DNA from: Caldifarciminota bacterium
Lineage (GTDB): Bacteria; Hydrothermota; 32-111; QNBC01
Length of the DNA: 6,610 nt
Reading direction: 5' to 3'
Assembly: GCA_023132105.1 (NCBI GenBank)
Contig: JAGLYS010000177.1
Coordinates: 1-6,610, forward strand
Under the pieces are notes generated by a model, which made no database searches, was not told where the DNA came from, and saw only the letters and a program-made list of their open reading frames with translations. Numbering within the stretch: position 1 is the stretch's first letter; every line of letters starts with the position of its first letter. Shown here one piece after another: positions 1 through 5,986 of the stretch. The position numbers were made by a program, and so were the translations under genes.

Positions 1-43
1 CGAAGCCTCGGCGTAGGCAGGGAGGGGACTATGGTGAGGGTGA
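1..43. other. GC-rich, G-run patch at the window edge, possible repeat fragment
   Basis: About 28 of 43 bases are G or C, against roughly 30% in the rest of the window, and the change back to AT-rich sequence at about base 44 is sharp. It contains G runs at 16-17, 20-22, 24-27, 33-34 and 38-40, enough for a two-tetrad quadruplex on this strand. GCCT at 5-8 can pair with AGGC at 15-18. Frame 1 stays open from base 1 to a TGA at 97-99 (32 codons), but the composition is unlike the neighbouring genes and I do not call it coding. It is most likely the end of an interspersed repeat or the edge of foreign DNA. Only a search of the parent genome could tell. Confidence 0.4.
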
Positions 44-150
44 TTATATATATAAGCAATATGTTAAGTAGCTTAAAAATCAATGATACATTTTACTGAG
101 TACTGCGTATGTTATTATTATAGTTAAATGGATATAAAGAATAAAAACAG

Positions 151-156
151 TATAAT
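151..156 (+). promoter_or_regulatory. Possible -10 box for the transglutaminase-like gene
   Basis: TATAAT matches the sigma70 -10 consensus in full and lies 56 bases upstream of the start codon at 213. No good -35 hexamer is found 15-18 bases upstream, so this is weak in AT-rich DNA. If used, it gives a leader of about 50 bases holding four CAT repeats (183-194) and the Shine-Dalgarno AAGGTAGG (199-206). The rest of 44-212 shows nothing else I can support apart from a small dyad, TTAAG-TAG-CTTAA, at 64-76. Confidence 0.3.
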
Positions 157-212
157 TAGAGAAAGGAATATGTAAGAAGCACCATCATCATCATTGAAAA
201 GGTAGGTAATAT

Positions 213-1091
213 ATGAAAATAATCGGTTTAATTTTAGTTTTTATAGTAGGAATTATATTTTTGTTCTGCTATCCTTTTTTACGATTGATAAAATTTATAC
301 CCAGTACAAAGATTTCAAAGCTTGAATTTAATGAAACAGACATTAATGCTAAGTATTATTTCCTTTATTCGGATACTACTGATAACAAGTATTTACGACA
401 ATTACGAATCGATTATGGAATCGATAGATTAGTCGAAAAGGAGGATAATCAATTAGAAAAGGTAAAATTGGTTTTAGATTGGGTCCATAACCAATGGAAA
501 CACAGCGGTAATAATCAATCTTCCAAATCAGATGCATTGACTATTTTAAAAGAGGCACGAGAAGGACAGAATTTCAGGTGTGTAGAATATGGGATAGTTA
601 CTGCTGCGGCTTTACAATCAATTGGAATTAAAGCCAGGGTTCTGGCATTGAAAACCCGGGATGCCGAGCAAGTTAAAAGTAGTGCAGGACATGTTCTTGC
701 AGAAGCTTATATTGATGATTTGGGAAAATGGGTTATGCTTGATGGACAATATAATGTTATCCCAATGCTTAACGATATACCTTTAAATGCTGTGGAGTTC
801 CAAAGGGCAATAATTAAAAAACAACAATTTAAATTGGTGGATATATTAGGAGATGTATCTCTTAAATTAAAAAAAAGTTATATGAAATTTATCCCTTATT
901 ATTTATACTATTTCGATATTAATTTTGACAATAGGGAGAAATTCGATAAAGAAACAGAGGAAATCGATGGTAAAAGAAAGCTTATGTTAGTTCCTATTGG
1001 AGCAAAACCTCCCACAAAATTTCAGAGAAAATATCCGATAGATTATTGTGAATATACAAATAATATTAAGGATTTTTATAGAAAACCCTGA
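213..1091 (+). CDS. Membrane-anchored transglutaminase-like protein
   Basis: This is a 292-residue protein. Residues 3-20 form one hydrophobic segment with few charges before it, most simply an uncleaved N-terminal anchor, which would place the rest in the periplasm. Residues 80-185 have the layout of the transglutaminase-like (papain-fold) core. The catalytic cysteine would be C123 in FRCVEYG, the histidine H160 in AGHVLAEAY, and the aspartate D177 in MLDGQYN. Families with this triad include true cross-linkers, but most bacterial members are proteases, amidases or of unknown activity, so no substrate can be named. Residues 190-292 are basic and aromatic-rich and match no domain I recognise. 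The start is supported by AAGGTAGG at 199-206, six bases before ATG. The gene stands alone: 112 bases separate it from nfi, which has its own promoter. The triad is clear; the biological role is unknown. Confidence 0.85.
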   Translation: MKIIGLILVFIVGIIFLFCYPFLRLIKFIPSTKISKLEFNETDINAKYYFLYSDTTDNKYLRQLRIDYGIDRLVEKEDNQLEKVKLVLDWVHNQWKHSGNNQSSKSDALTILKEAREGQNFRCVEYGIVTAAALQSIGIKARVLALKTRDAEQVKSSAGHVLAEAYIDDLGKWVMLDGQYNVIPMLNDIPLNAVEFQRAIIKKQQFKLVDILGDVSLKLKKSYMKFIPYYLYYFDINFDNREKFDKETEEIDGKRKLMLVPIGAKPPTKFQRKYPIDYCEYTNNIKDFYRKP

Positions 1092-1117
1092 AAAATATTT
1101 CCCTTCTGATGTTTGAT

Positions 1118-1160
1118 GTCTATTCCTCGTTATTCGTGGCTAATCTTACCCTCTCCCTTT
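1118..1160. other. Possible interspersed-repeat fragment between genes
   Basis: The 112-base gap after the transglutaminase-like gene contains a segment with phrases such as TTCGTGGCTAATC and ACCCTCTCCC. It is pyrimidine-rich and richer in C than its surroundings. Read on the minus strand its end is GGGAGAGGG, similar in kind to the G-run patch at the window start. I see no open frame and no hairpin followed by a T run, so neither a gene nor an intrinsic terminator is supported. It may be a degenerate interspersed repeat; this is a guess from texture only. Confidence 0.25.
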
Positions 1161-1169
1161 TATTTTAAT

Positions 1170-1197
1170 TTGACACAATTGAATTTAATATTATAAT
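1170..1197 (+). promoter_or_regulatory. Consensus sigma70 promoter for nfi-rlmB
   Basis: TTGACA (1170-1175) and TATAAT (1192-1197) match both sigma70 hexamers perfectly and are separated by 16 bases. The -10 box ends six bases before the ATG at 1204, so transcription would begin on or next to the A of the start codon. No Shine-Dalgarno sequence precedes the ATG. The transcript is therefore predicted to be leaderless. Confidence 0.8.
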
Positions 1198-1203
1198 CAA
1201 CAT

Positions 1204-1902
1204 ATGAACCTGATAAAAGAAACATTAGAAATATCAAAAAATAGGGATTATAAATATGCAAGAACATTACAGTTGGAATTAAGAGAGAAGATAGCTTTTA
1301 CATCTATGAGAGATAAACCAAAGAAAATATTCGGGGTAGATCTTGCATATAAGGAAAACAGAGGTTTTGTTTCGATTGTATTATGGGATAATGAAAAAAA
1401 TGAGGTTGTTTCCGTTTTTAATCGAAACGGATTAATTGAATTTCCATATATCCCGGGTTTTCTTTCATTTAGAGAGTTTCCCTTATTTTATGAATTATTC
1501 AGGAAAATACATATCAAACCGGATTTGATAATTTTTGACGGGCATGGATATGCTCATATGAGACGAATGGGAATTGCGACACATGCAGGAATATTACTTG
1601 GAATACCAACAATAGGATGTGCGAAATCAAGACTTACAGGTAAACATACAATGCCGGACAATAAATTAAATACATTTAGTTTATTAAAAGATAATGATGA
1701 GTTAATAGGTTATGTCTTAAGGAGTAGAGTAAATGTTAAACCCATATTTATTTCACCCGGAAGTAATATAACATTTAAAGAAAGTATAAATATAATTATT
1801 AAACTGAAAAGAAAAACCAAATTGCCTATGATAATGCAAATAGCTCATAATTCATGCGAATCTTATAAGAGAAACATTATGATAAATCAGAGAGGATTAT
1901 AG
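1204..1902 (+). CDS. nfi: Endonuclease V (deoxyinosine 3' endonuclease)
   Basis: This is a 232-residue protein close to the 225 residues of Thermotoga maritima EndoV. EndoV cuts the second phosphodiester bond 3' of inosine in DNA, and some members cut inosine-containing RNA. The family motifs are present in order: GVDLAY with metal ligand D46; PYIPGFLSFRE with the wedge PYIP (Y82) and E91; FDGHGYAH with D112; CAKSRL with K141; and IAH with H215. By recalled alignment these correspond to T. maritima D43, Y80, E89, D110, K139 and H214, so the catalytic set is intact. One oddity is that the conserved SPGH motif reads SPGS (S187). The ATG at 1204 gives an N-terminus matching the family; the next in-frame ATG, codon 35, would remove part of it. 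The promoter suggests leaderless translation. The stop lies one base before rlmB, so the two are probably co-transcribed. Identity is secure; DNA versus RNA preference is not visible. Confidence 0.95.
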   Translation: MNLIKETLEISKNRDYKYARTLQLELREKIAFTSMRDKPKKIFGVDLAYKENRGFVSIVLWDNEKNEVVSVFNRNGLIEFPYIPGFLSFREFPLFYELFRKIHIKPDLIIFDGHGYAHMRRMGIATHAGILLGIPTIGCAKSRLTGKHTMPDNKLNTFSLLKDNDELIGYVLRSRVNVKPIFISPGSNITFKESINIIIKLKRKTKLPMIMQIAHNSCESYKRNIMINQRGL

Positions 1903-1903
1903 T

Positions 1904-2623
1904 ATGTTAATATTTGGAAAAAATTCTGTTAAGGAAGCACTTATAACAAAGCAAAATATCAATTCGATTACTATTTTAAATAAAAAGAATGATACATATA
2001 ATGATATTATTGAACTGGCAAAACAAAACAACATAAGAATTTTAATTAAGGATTTTGACTTTTTTAAGAATAAATTAAAGAATAATGTTCATCAGGGGAT
2101 TGCTGCGGAAATCGAAAACATCAAGAATATTAAAACAATTCATCCGGATAAAGATGCAAAGTTTTTAGTAATCTTAGATGCGATCGAAGACCCAATGAAT
2201 ATGGGGGCAATTATAAGAAGTTCCGTTCTGTTCGGTATAGATGGTATTATAATGATTGAACATAAAACTTGTGGTATAACACCGTCTGTTATAAAAGCTT
2301 CGAGTGGAGCTTTATTTCATCAGAATATATATATTGTGTCGAATATTGCAAATGCAATGAAGAAATTAAAGAAAAATAATTATTGGCTTTACGGTTTGGA
2401 TATGGAAACGGATAAAGATATCAATAAAATATCATTGATAAAAAACGAAAAGGTTGTTTTGATAATTGGTTCCGAGGGGAAAGGGATGCATAAGCTTACG
2501 AGAGAAAATTGTGATTTTATTATTAAAATTCCGACAACGGAAAAGATCGATTCGTTAAATGCATCAAATGCGGCAACAATAGCAATGTGGGAATTTTATA
2601 AGAGAATCAACGGATTAATCTGA
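1904..2623 (+). CDS. rlmB: TrmH-family 23S rRNA 2'-O-methyltransferase (RlmB type)
   Basis: This 239-residue SPOUT (knotted) methyltransferase is the usual length for RlmB, which methylates the ribose of G2251 (E. coli numbering) in 23S rRNA using S-adenosylmethionine. The N-terminal substrate-binding domain opens with the typical FGKNSVKEAL and ends with HQGIAA at residues 63-68. The catalytic domain carries motif 1, DPMNMGAIIR (96-105, with N99 and catalytic-type R105), motif 2, IGSEGKGM (188-195, with E191), and motif 3, SLNASNAA (217-224), which form the cofactor pocket of the knot. The start follows AGAGAGGA at 1889-1896, seven bases before ATG and inside the end of nfi. The gene therefore looks translated from the nfi transcript with its own ribosome binding site. 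The exact target nucleotide is inferred, since TrmH-family paralogues modify other sites. The 3' end overlaps the convergent small membrane gene by nine bases. Confidence 0.92.
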   Translation: MLIFGKNSVKEALITKQNINSITILNKKNDTYNDIIELAKQNNIRILIKDFDFFKNKLKNNVHQGIAAEIENIKNIKTIHPDKDAKFLVILDAIEDPMNMGAIIRSSVLFGIDGIIMIEHKTCGITPSVIKASSGALFHQNIYIVSNIANAMKKLKKNNYWLYGLDMETDKDINKISLIKNEKVVLIIGSEGKGMHKLTRENCDFIIKIPTTEKIDSLNASNAATIAMWEFYKRINGLI

Positions 2624-2809
2624 GATCTGTATTCTGTTATCAAGTGTATCATTTATGATAGTAGATACCGTATCTTTTATATTTGTCGTATCGGGTTTAT
2701 TATTATTTTTATTGGTTAAAACACTCCAGAATATGAAAACCATATAACCGATCCATATTGTAAATGCAATAAGTACCAGAATAGCACCAAGTCTCTTTAA
2801 CGGATTCAT
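2615..2809 (-). CDS. Small single-span membrane protein, function unknown
   Basis: I do not recognise this protein. From the start chosen here it has 64 residues: a short basic head (MNPLKRL), a hydrophobic segment at about 8-31, and a polar, Asn/Thr/Asp-rich tail of about 33 residues. It probably sits in the inner membrane with the head inside and the tail outside. An in-frame ATG at 2827 would add six residues, but a TATAAT (2816-2821) lies between the two ATGs, six bases before the one at 2809. That matches the leaderless spacing seen at nfi, so I prefer the shorter form. Neither ATG has a Shine-Dalgarno sequence. The last nine bases overlap the end of rlmB on the other strand. A promoter, a clear membrane segment and a tight fit between neighbours argue that it is real, but it is short. 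Confidence 0.6.
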   Translation of the reverse strand: MNPLKRLGAILVLIAFTIWIGYMVFIFWSVLTNKNNNKPDTTNIKDTVSTIINDTLDNRIQISD

Positions 2810-2815
2810 AGTGTT

Positions 2816-2844
2816 ATTATAAATCATATTATATTTAATTGCAA
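2816..2844 (-). promoter_or_regulatory. Promoter for the small membrane protein, leaderless spacing
   Basis: On the minus strand TTGCAA (2844-2839, 4 of 6 to consensus) and TATAAT (2821-2816, perfect) are separated by 17 bases. The -10 box ends six bases before ATG at 2809. A second TATAAT directly abuts the upstream ATG at 2827, too close to serve it. Confidence 0.55.
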
Positions 2845-2898
2845 TGAAGATTGATGCTCTAAAATGATTGCTTTATTCCAATGATTTCATAATTCATT

Positions 2899-2919
2899 TG
2901 AAATTCAATCAGAATTTCA
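2899..2919. promoter_or_regulatory. Perfect 8-bp dyad between divergent promoters, candidate operator
   Basis: TGAAATTC (2899-2906) and GAATTTCA (2912-2919) are exact reverse complements around the 5-base centre AATCA. The dyad lies about 31 bases upstream of the -35 of the patatin gene and about 54 bases from the -35 of the divergent small membrane gene. That is a natural place for a dimeric regulator acting on either. It is not followed by a T run, so it is not a terminator. Imperfect dyads are common in AT-rich DNA, but an 8-bp perfect one here is notable. The rest of the gap between the two genes shows nothing else. Confidence 0.4.
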
Positions 2920-2950
2920 GATCAGTGACCTGGTTCTCTACCATTATTTA

Positions 2951-2979
2951 TTGTAAATGATTTCTTTTTATGATATTAT
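2951..2979 (+). promoter_or_regulatory. Promoter for the patatin/Omp85 gene, leaderless spacing
   Basis: TTGTAA (2951-2956, 4 of 6) and TATTAT (2974-2979, 5 of 6) are separated by 17 bases. The -10 box ends seven bases before the ATG at 2987. The -35/-10 pair spans the ATG at 2957, so an RNA from this promoter could not use that earlier start. Confidence 0.5.
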
Positions 2980-2986
2980 TATTTAT

Positions 2987-5194
2987 ATGAAAAATAGGTT
3001 GTTTTTAATTATTTTGATTTTACCATTTATTCTTTCGGGAGAGATGAAAATCGGGCTTGCATTGGGAGGAGGAAGTGCAAGAGGACTCGCTCATATCGGT
3101 GTATTAAAAGCACTGGAAGAGAATAATATCCCAATCGATTATATTGGTGGCACAAGTATGGGCGCAATTATAGGTGCGTTATGGGCTTCGGGATATAGTG
3201 CAGTTGAGATTGAAAGTATATTTGTAAGAACAGATATACAGAATTGGTTTCTTGAAACTCCAATACTGGAAAGGAGACCAATCAACTATAATCTCAATTT
3301 ATATCCTGTATTCCTGAGCCTTGAAATTAAAAACGGCAAATTTATACTACCTCAATCTATTGTTAGTGATAAAATATTAAATTTAAAAATGTACAGATAT
3401 TTTTCGGAAATCGATAATGCAATTCAGGGTGATTTTAGAAAATTGTGGAAACCGTTTCTTTGCATATCATCCGATATTTATTCAAACAAATTATTGGTAT
3501 TTACAAAGGGTAAATTAACAAGAACAGTAAGAGCAAGTATGGCAATCCCTATTGTTTTCAGTCCAATAGAGAGCAATAATGAAATTTTATTTGATGGAGG
3601 ATTGTATAATAATTTGCCGACAAATATTATCAAAGATACATTCAAAACGGATTATGTAATTTCCGTTGATGTTTCCAGTGATAAAAAATCATTAAAGAGA
3701 GCGGATCTGAATATAATAAATATAAGTTTTTCAATGATTGATCTGCTAACAAAAGGTGTATCTATAGACTCTATAAAGAAATATGGCAGTTATATAAGAC
3801 CTGATGTAGGTAAATATAACGGGAGCGAATTTAATAAAGTAGAAGAATTGATAAAACTCGGGTATGATGCTGCACTAAAAGTAATCCCGAAGATAATAAC
3901 CGATATAGAGAGAAGAGAAAAGTATACGGATAATAGAAAAGAGATGATTGAAAATTATGTTTCATTTGATAGTTGTATTGTGAATAATCTCGAAATAACA
4001 GCAAATAATAAATTCCAATATGTGATAATTAGCAATGCAATCAATATAACTCCGGGAAATAGATTTTCATTTAGAAAACTTGAAAATGGCATATTCAAAC
4101 TTTATTCAATGGGCATATTTAGAGAAATTGAACCTGAGATCGAAAGTAATGATGATTCTACACTTAATTTAACATTAAAAGCAAAAGCGGTAAAAAAGGA
4201 CATTGTTGGTATTGGAGGATTTTACAATAACACAGCAGGGGTTAACATTTATGGTAAATATGAGAGGTGTAATCTGTTAGATAAAGGGGGATTTGTTTCC
4301 TTATACGGTTTTGCAGGAAACTATTTAAAGGGAGTGGCTAGCAACTTGATATTCCCATCGCTCATATATACAAACTATACAGCATCATTTTACTATAATT
4401 ATCTTATTTATAAATATTATAGTGTATGGAGTAACTATTATAATTACCATTATAATTCCAATTTGGATTTTTTGATTGGTTATAATATAAATGATAAATC
4501 TATAATTTCATTATTTATGGGCTTTAAATATAAAAAAATCCCCGATATGAGTTTTTTCAAAACATATATTGGTTTATATTTAATAAACTATAATATGAGT
4601 ATTTTAGATTTTAATTCCAATGGAAGCAAAATTAATCTATCGATTAGTTTTAATTTTCCTTATATCGATTATAGTGATATTTCTGCTGACAATATAAACC
4701 TGGCTGAGACTTATGCGAAAGTTGTCGGGGATTTCCTGCGTTCAATAAGGGTTACCGATAATATCAATATTCGTATTTCTTCTGAATTTTCAATATTATC
4801 GGAATTATATAAAAATCAGGTTTTACCTGATAATGTTGTAGCAGATTATGTATTTTTAAAACCTATTGAATCATTCGATTATCTATATGACAGGAGTTTA
4901 ACGGGGAAATATGAAGGGGGTATTGGAATAGCTACAAGATATTATTTCAATAAAATTGTATATTTGCAAAATAAAAACAGATTCTATATGGGCTCGAACA
5001 CCATTGCCAGCTATTCCCCTACATATCTCTATGGGACAAGTCTTGACCTTGGATTTACGAATCTATTTGGAAAATTACAAATAGGTTTGGAATATATATA
5101 CATAAGCAGAAATTTGTATGGGGGACATAAGTTTTATTTCAACATCAGTGTTGGGAATTCAATGGATAAAATAGATATTATAGATAAATTCTAA
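2987..5194 (+). CDS. Outer-membrane patatin-like phospholipase, type Vd autotransporter layout
   Basis: This protein has 735 residues in three parts. Residues 1-18 are a signal peptide with a long Leu/Ile core. Residues 20-300 are a patatin-like lipid acyl hydrolase with oxyanion loop GGGSARG (27-33), nucleophile S57 in GTSMG (55-59) and the second dyad member D203 in DGG (203-205). Residues about 332-403 form one POTRA domain (ITPGNRF, then LYSMGIFREIEPEI), and about 405-735 an Omp85-type beta-barrel ending in Phe. This order and length match PlpD of Pseudomonas (about 728 aa) and FplA of Fusobacterium (about 760 aa), in which the barrel displays or releases the lipase outside the cell. Substrate and release are not known here. 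The barrel segment at 469-490 has 10 Tyr in 22 residues, and I could not find the usual VRGF/Y barrel motif. I chose the ATG at 2987 over 2957 because it begins a clean signal peptide and fits the promoter. The stop codon directly abuts that of nth. Confidence 0.9.
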   Translation: MKNRLFLIILILPFILSGEMKIGLALGGGSARGLAHIGVLKALEENNIPIDYIGGTSMGAIIGALWASGYSAVEIESIFVRTDIQNWFLETPILERRPINYNLNLYPVFLSLEIKNGKFILPQSIVSDKILNLKMYRYFSEIDNAIQGDFRKLWKPFLCISSDIYSNKLLVFTKGKLTRTVRASMAIPIVFSPIESNNEILFDGGLYNNLPTNIIKDTFKTDYVISVDVSSDKKSLKRADLNIINISFSMIDLLTKGVSIDSIKKYGSYIRPDVGKYNGSEFNKVEELIKLGYDAALKVIPKIITDIERREKYTDNRKEMIENYVSFDSCIVNNLEITANNKFQYVIISNAINITPGNRFSFRKLENGIFKLYSMGIFREIEPEIESNDDSTLNLTLKAKAVKKDIVGIGGFYNNTAGVNIYGKYERCNLLDKGGFVSLYGFAGNYLKGVASNLIFPSLIYTNYTASFYYNYLIYKYYSVWSNYYNYHYNSNLDFLIGYNINDKSIISLFMGFKYKKIPDMSFFKTYIGLYLINYNMSILDFNSNGSKINLSISFNFPYIDYSDISADNINLAETYAKVVGDFLRSIRVTDNINIRISSEFSILSELYKNQVLPDNVVADYVFLKPIESFDYLYDRSLTGKYEGGIGIATRYYFNKIVYLQNKNRFYMGSNTIASYSPTYLYGTSLDLGFTNLFGKLQIGLEYIYISRNLYGGHKFYFNISVGNSMDKIDIIDKF

Positions 5195-5845
5195 TTACCT
5201 GTGATTTTTGACCCCTATTTTCGGACAATATTGTGCAATTGGGCATTTGCTACATAAAGGGCTTATTGGTTTGCAAATTGTTTGTCCAAATGCAACGAGT
5301 AAATCATTGTATCTTATCCACCATTCTTGTGGGAGTTTTTTTCTCAAAACCATTTCTGTTTTGTCAGGTGTCTTTGTTTTTACATATCCAAATCTATTCG
5401 AGATTCTATGAACATGTGTATCTACACAGATTCCCGGTTTGCCAAAACCAAGCGTTACAACAAGATTTGCTGTCTTTCTTCCTACACCTTTAAACTTTAA
5501 TAACTCATCGATACTTGAAGGAACTTTAGCATTATAATTTTCGACTAATGTTTTGGATATCTCTAAAATGTTCTCTGCTTTCCTATGGTAGAATCCCACA
5601 GGAAATATCAAATTTTCTATCTCCTTTTTATTTAATTTCAGCATTTGAAAAGGTGTACGGGCTTTTTGAAATAATTTCTTCGATGCAATTGAAGTCACAT
5701 TATCCTTTGTTCTTAGACTTAAAATTGTAGAGATCAATATTCGATAAGGATCATTGGTTCTCTCTTTTATTAAAGTAACAATCGGAGCTTTCATTTCTGT
5801 TTTTGCAAGGATTTTAAGTATATTTAGAAGTGTCTCGGTTTTCAT
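5195..5845 (-). CDS. nth: Endonuclease III, base-excision DNA glycosylase/AP lyase
   Basis: This 216-residue protein is close to the usual 211. It removes oxidised pyrimidines from DNA and nicks the resulting abasic site in base excision repair. The helix-hairpin-helix LKFKGVGRKTA (116-126) carries the Schiff-base lysine K124, and VDTHVHR carries the catalytic aspartate D142, matching E. coli K120 and D138. The [4Fe-4S] cluster ligands are C191-x6-C198-x2-C201-x5-C207, the standard spacing. Where E. coli has LSAQATD this protein reads LSLRTKD (43-48 plus flank), so the damage-contacting Gln (Q41) is Arg45. This type occurs in some deep-branching and archaeal-like members and may shift substrate range, which is inference. 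No Shine-Dalgarno sequence precedes the ATG, and a promoter places the RNA start at or near it. The stop codon abuts that of the convergent patatin gene with no bases between. Confidence 0.95.
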   Translation of the reverse strand: MKTETLLNILKILAKTEMKAPIVTLIKERTNDPYRILISTILSLRTKDNVTSIASKKLFQKARTPFQMLKLNKKEIENLIFPVGFYHRKAENILEISKTLVENYNAKVPSSIDELLKFKGVGRKTANLVVTLGFGKPGICVDTHVHRISNRFGYVKTKTPDKTEMVLRKKLPQEWWIRYNDLLVAFGQTICKPISPLCSKCPIAQYCPKIGVKNHR

Positions 5846-5852
5846 AAATGTA

Positions 5853-5881
5853 AGGATAATGTATTATATATGAAATGTCAA
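5853..5881 (-). promoter_or_regulatory. Promoter for nth, leaderless spacing
   Basis: On the minus strand TTGACA (5881-5876, perfect) and TATCCT (5858-5853, 4 of 6) are 17 bases apart, and the -10 box ends seven bases before the nth ATG at 5845. A TATAAT also occurs at 5868-5863, but no -35 suits it; it would give a leader of only about 12 bases without a Shine-Dalgarno. Either way the nth mRNA has little or no leader. Confidence 0.55.
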
Positions 5882-5929
5882 TCAAGGGAAGTAGCTAATG
5901 AATCTATATGTTTATATCATTTTCTTCTC

Positions 5930-5957
5930 TTTACAAAAACTGGAATAATGTTATTAT
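5930..5957 (+). promoter_or_regulatory. Promoter for the HKD-domain lipoprotein gene
   Basis: TTTACA (5930-5935, 5 of 6) and TATTAT (5952-5957, 5 of 6) are separated by 16 bases. Transcription would start near 5964, giving a leader of about 23 bases that contains the Shine-Dalgarno AAAGGAAG (5974-5981). It is divergent from the nth promoter, 49 bases away. Confidence 0.5.
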
Positions 5958-5986
5958 TAGTTCTATATATCACAAAGGAAGTTTTT

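Noticed and set aside
1..99. Open frame 1 from the window edge to TGA at 97-99
   Set aside because: Only 32 codons, half in the GC-rich patch, with no recognisable protein motif; it could be a gene tail but cannot be supported.
161..175. Start-stop minimal frame ATG TAA at 170-175 after AAAGGA, upstream of the first gene
   Set aside because: Spacing of two bases is too short, and such hexamers are frequent in AT-rich DNA; no further support.
1092..1169. Intrinsic terminator after the transglutaminase-like gene
   Set aside because: No stem of useful length followed by a T run could be found.
1762..1764. First reading of the SPGH to SPGS change as loss of the metal-binding His of EndoV
   Set aside because: Counting along the recalled T. 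maritima sequence places the metal-site His214 in the later IAH motif, present here as H215; the SPGH His is a different residue.
2957..2986. Longer start for the patatin gene, adding ten residues
   Set aside because: The added residues precede an otherwise clean signal peptide, there is no Shine-Dalgarno, and the likely promoter overlaps this stretch.
3037..3046. Internal start at ATG 3044, preceded by GGGAGAG, giving a signal-less patatin
   Set aside because: The purine run is only about two bases from ATG, too close for normal use, and the barrel requires export.
5208..5730. Three short plus-strand open frames
   Set aside because: All lie inside and antisense to nth, which has intact catalytic and iron-sulfur motifs; they have no promoter, ribosome site or family motif.
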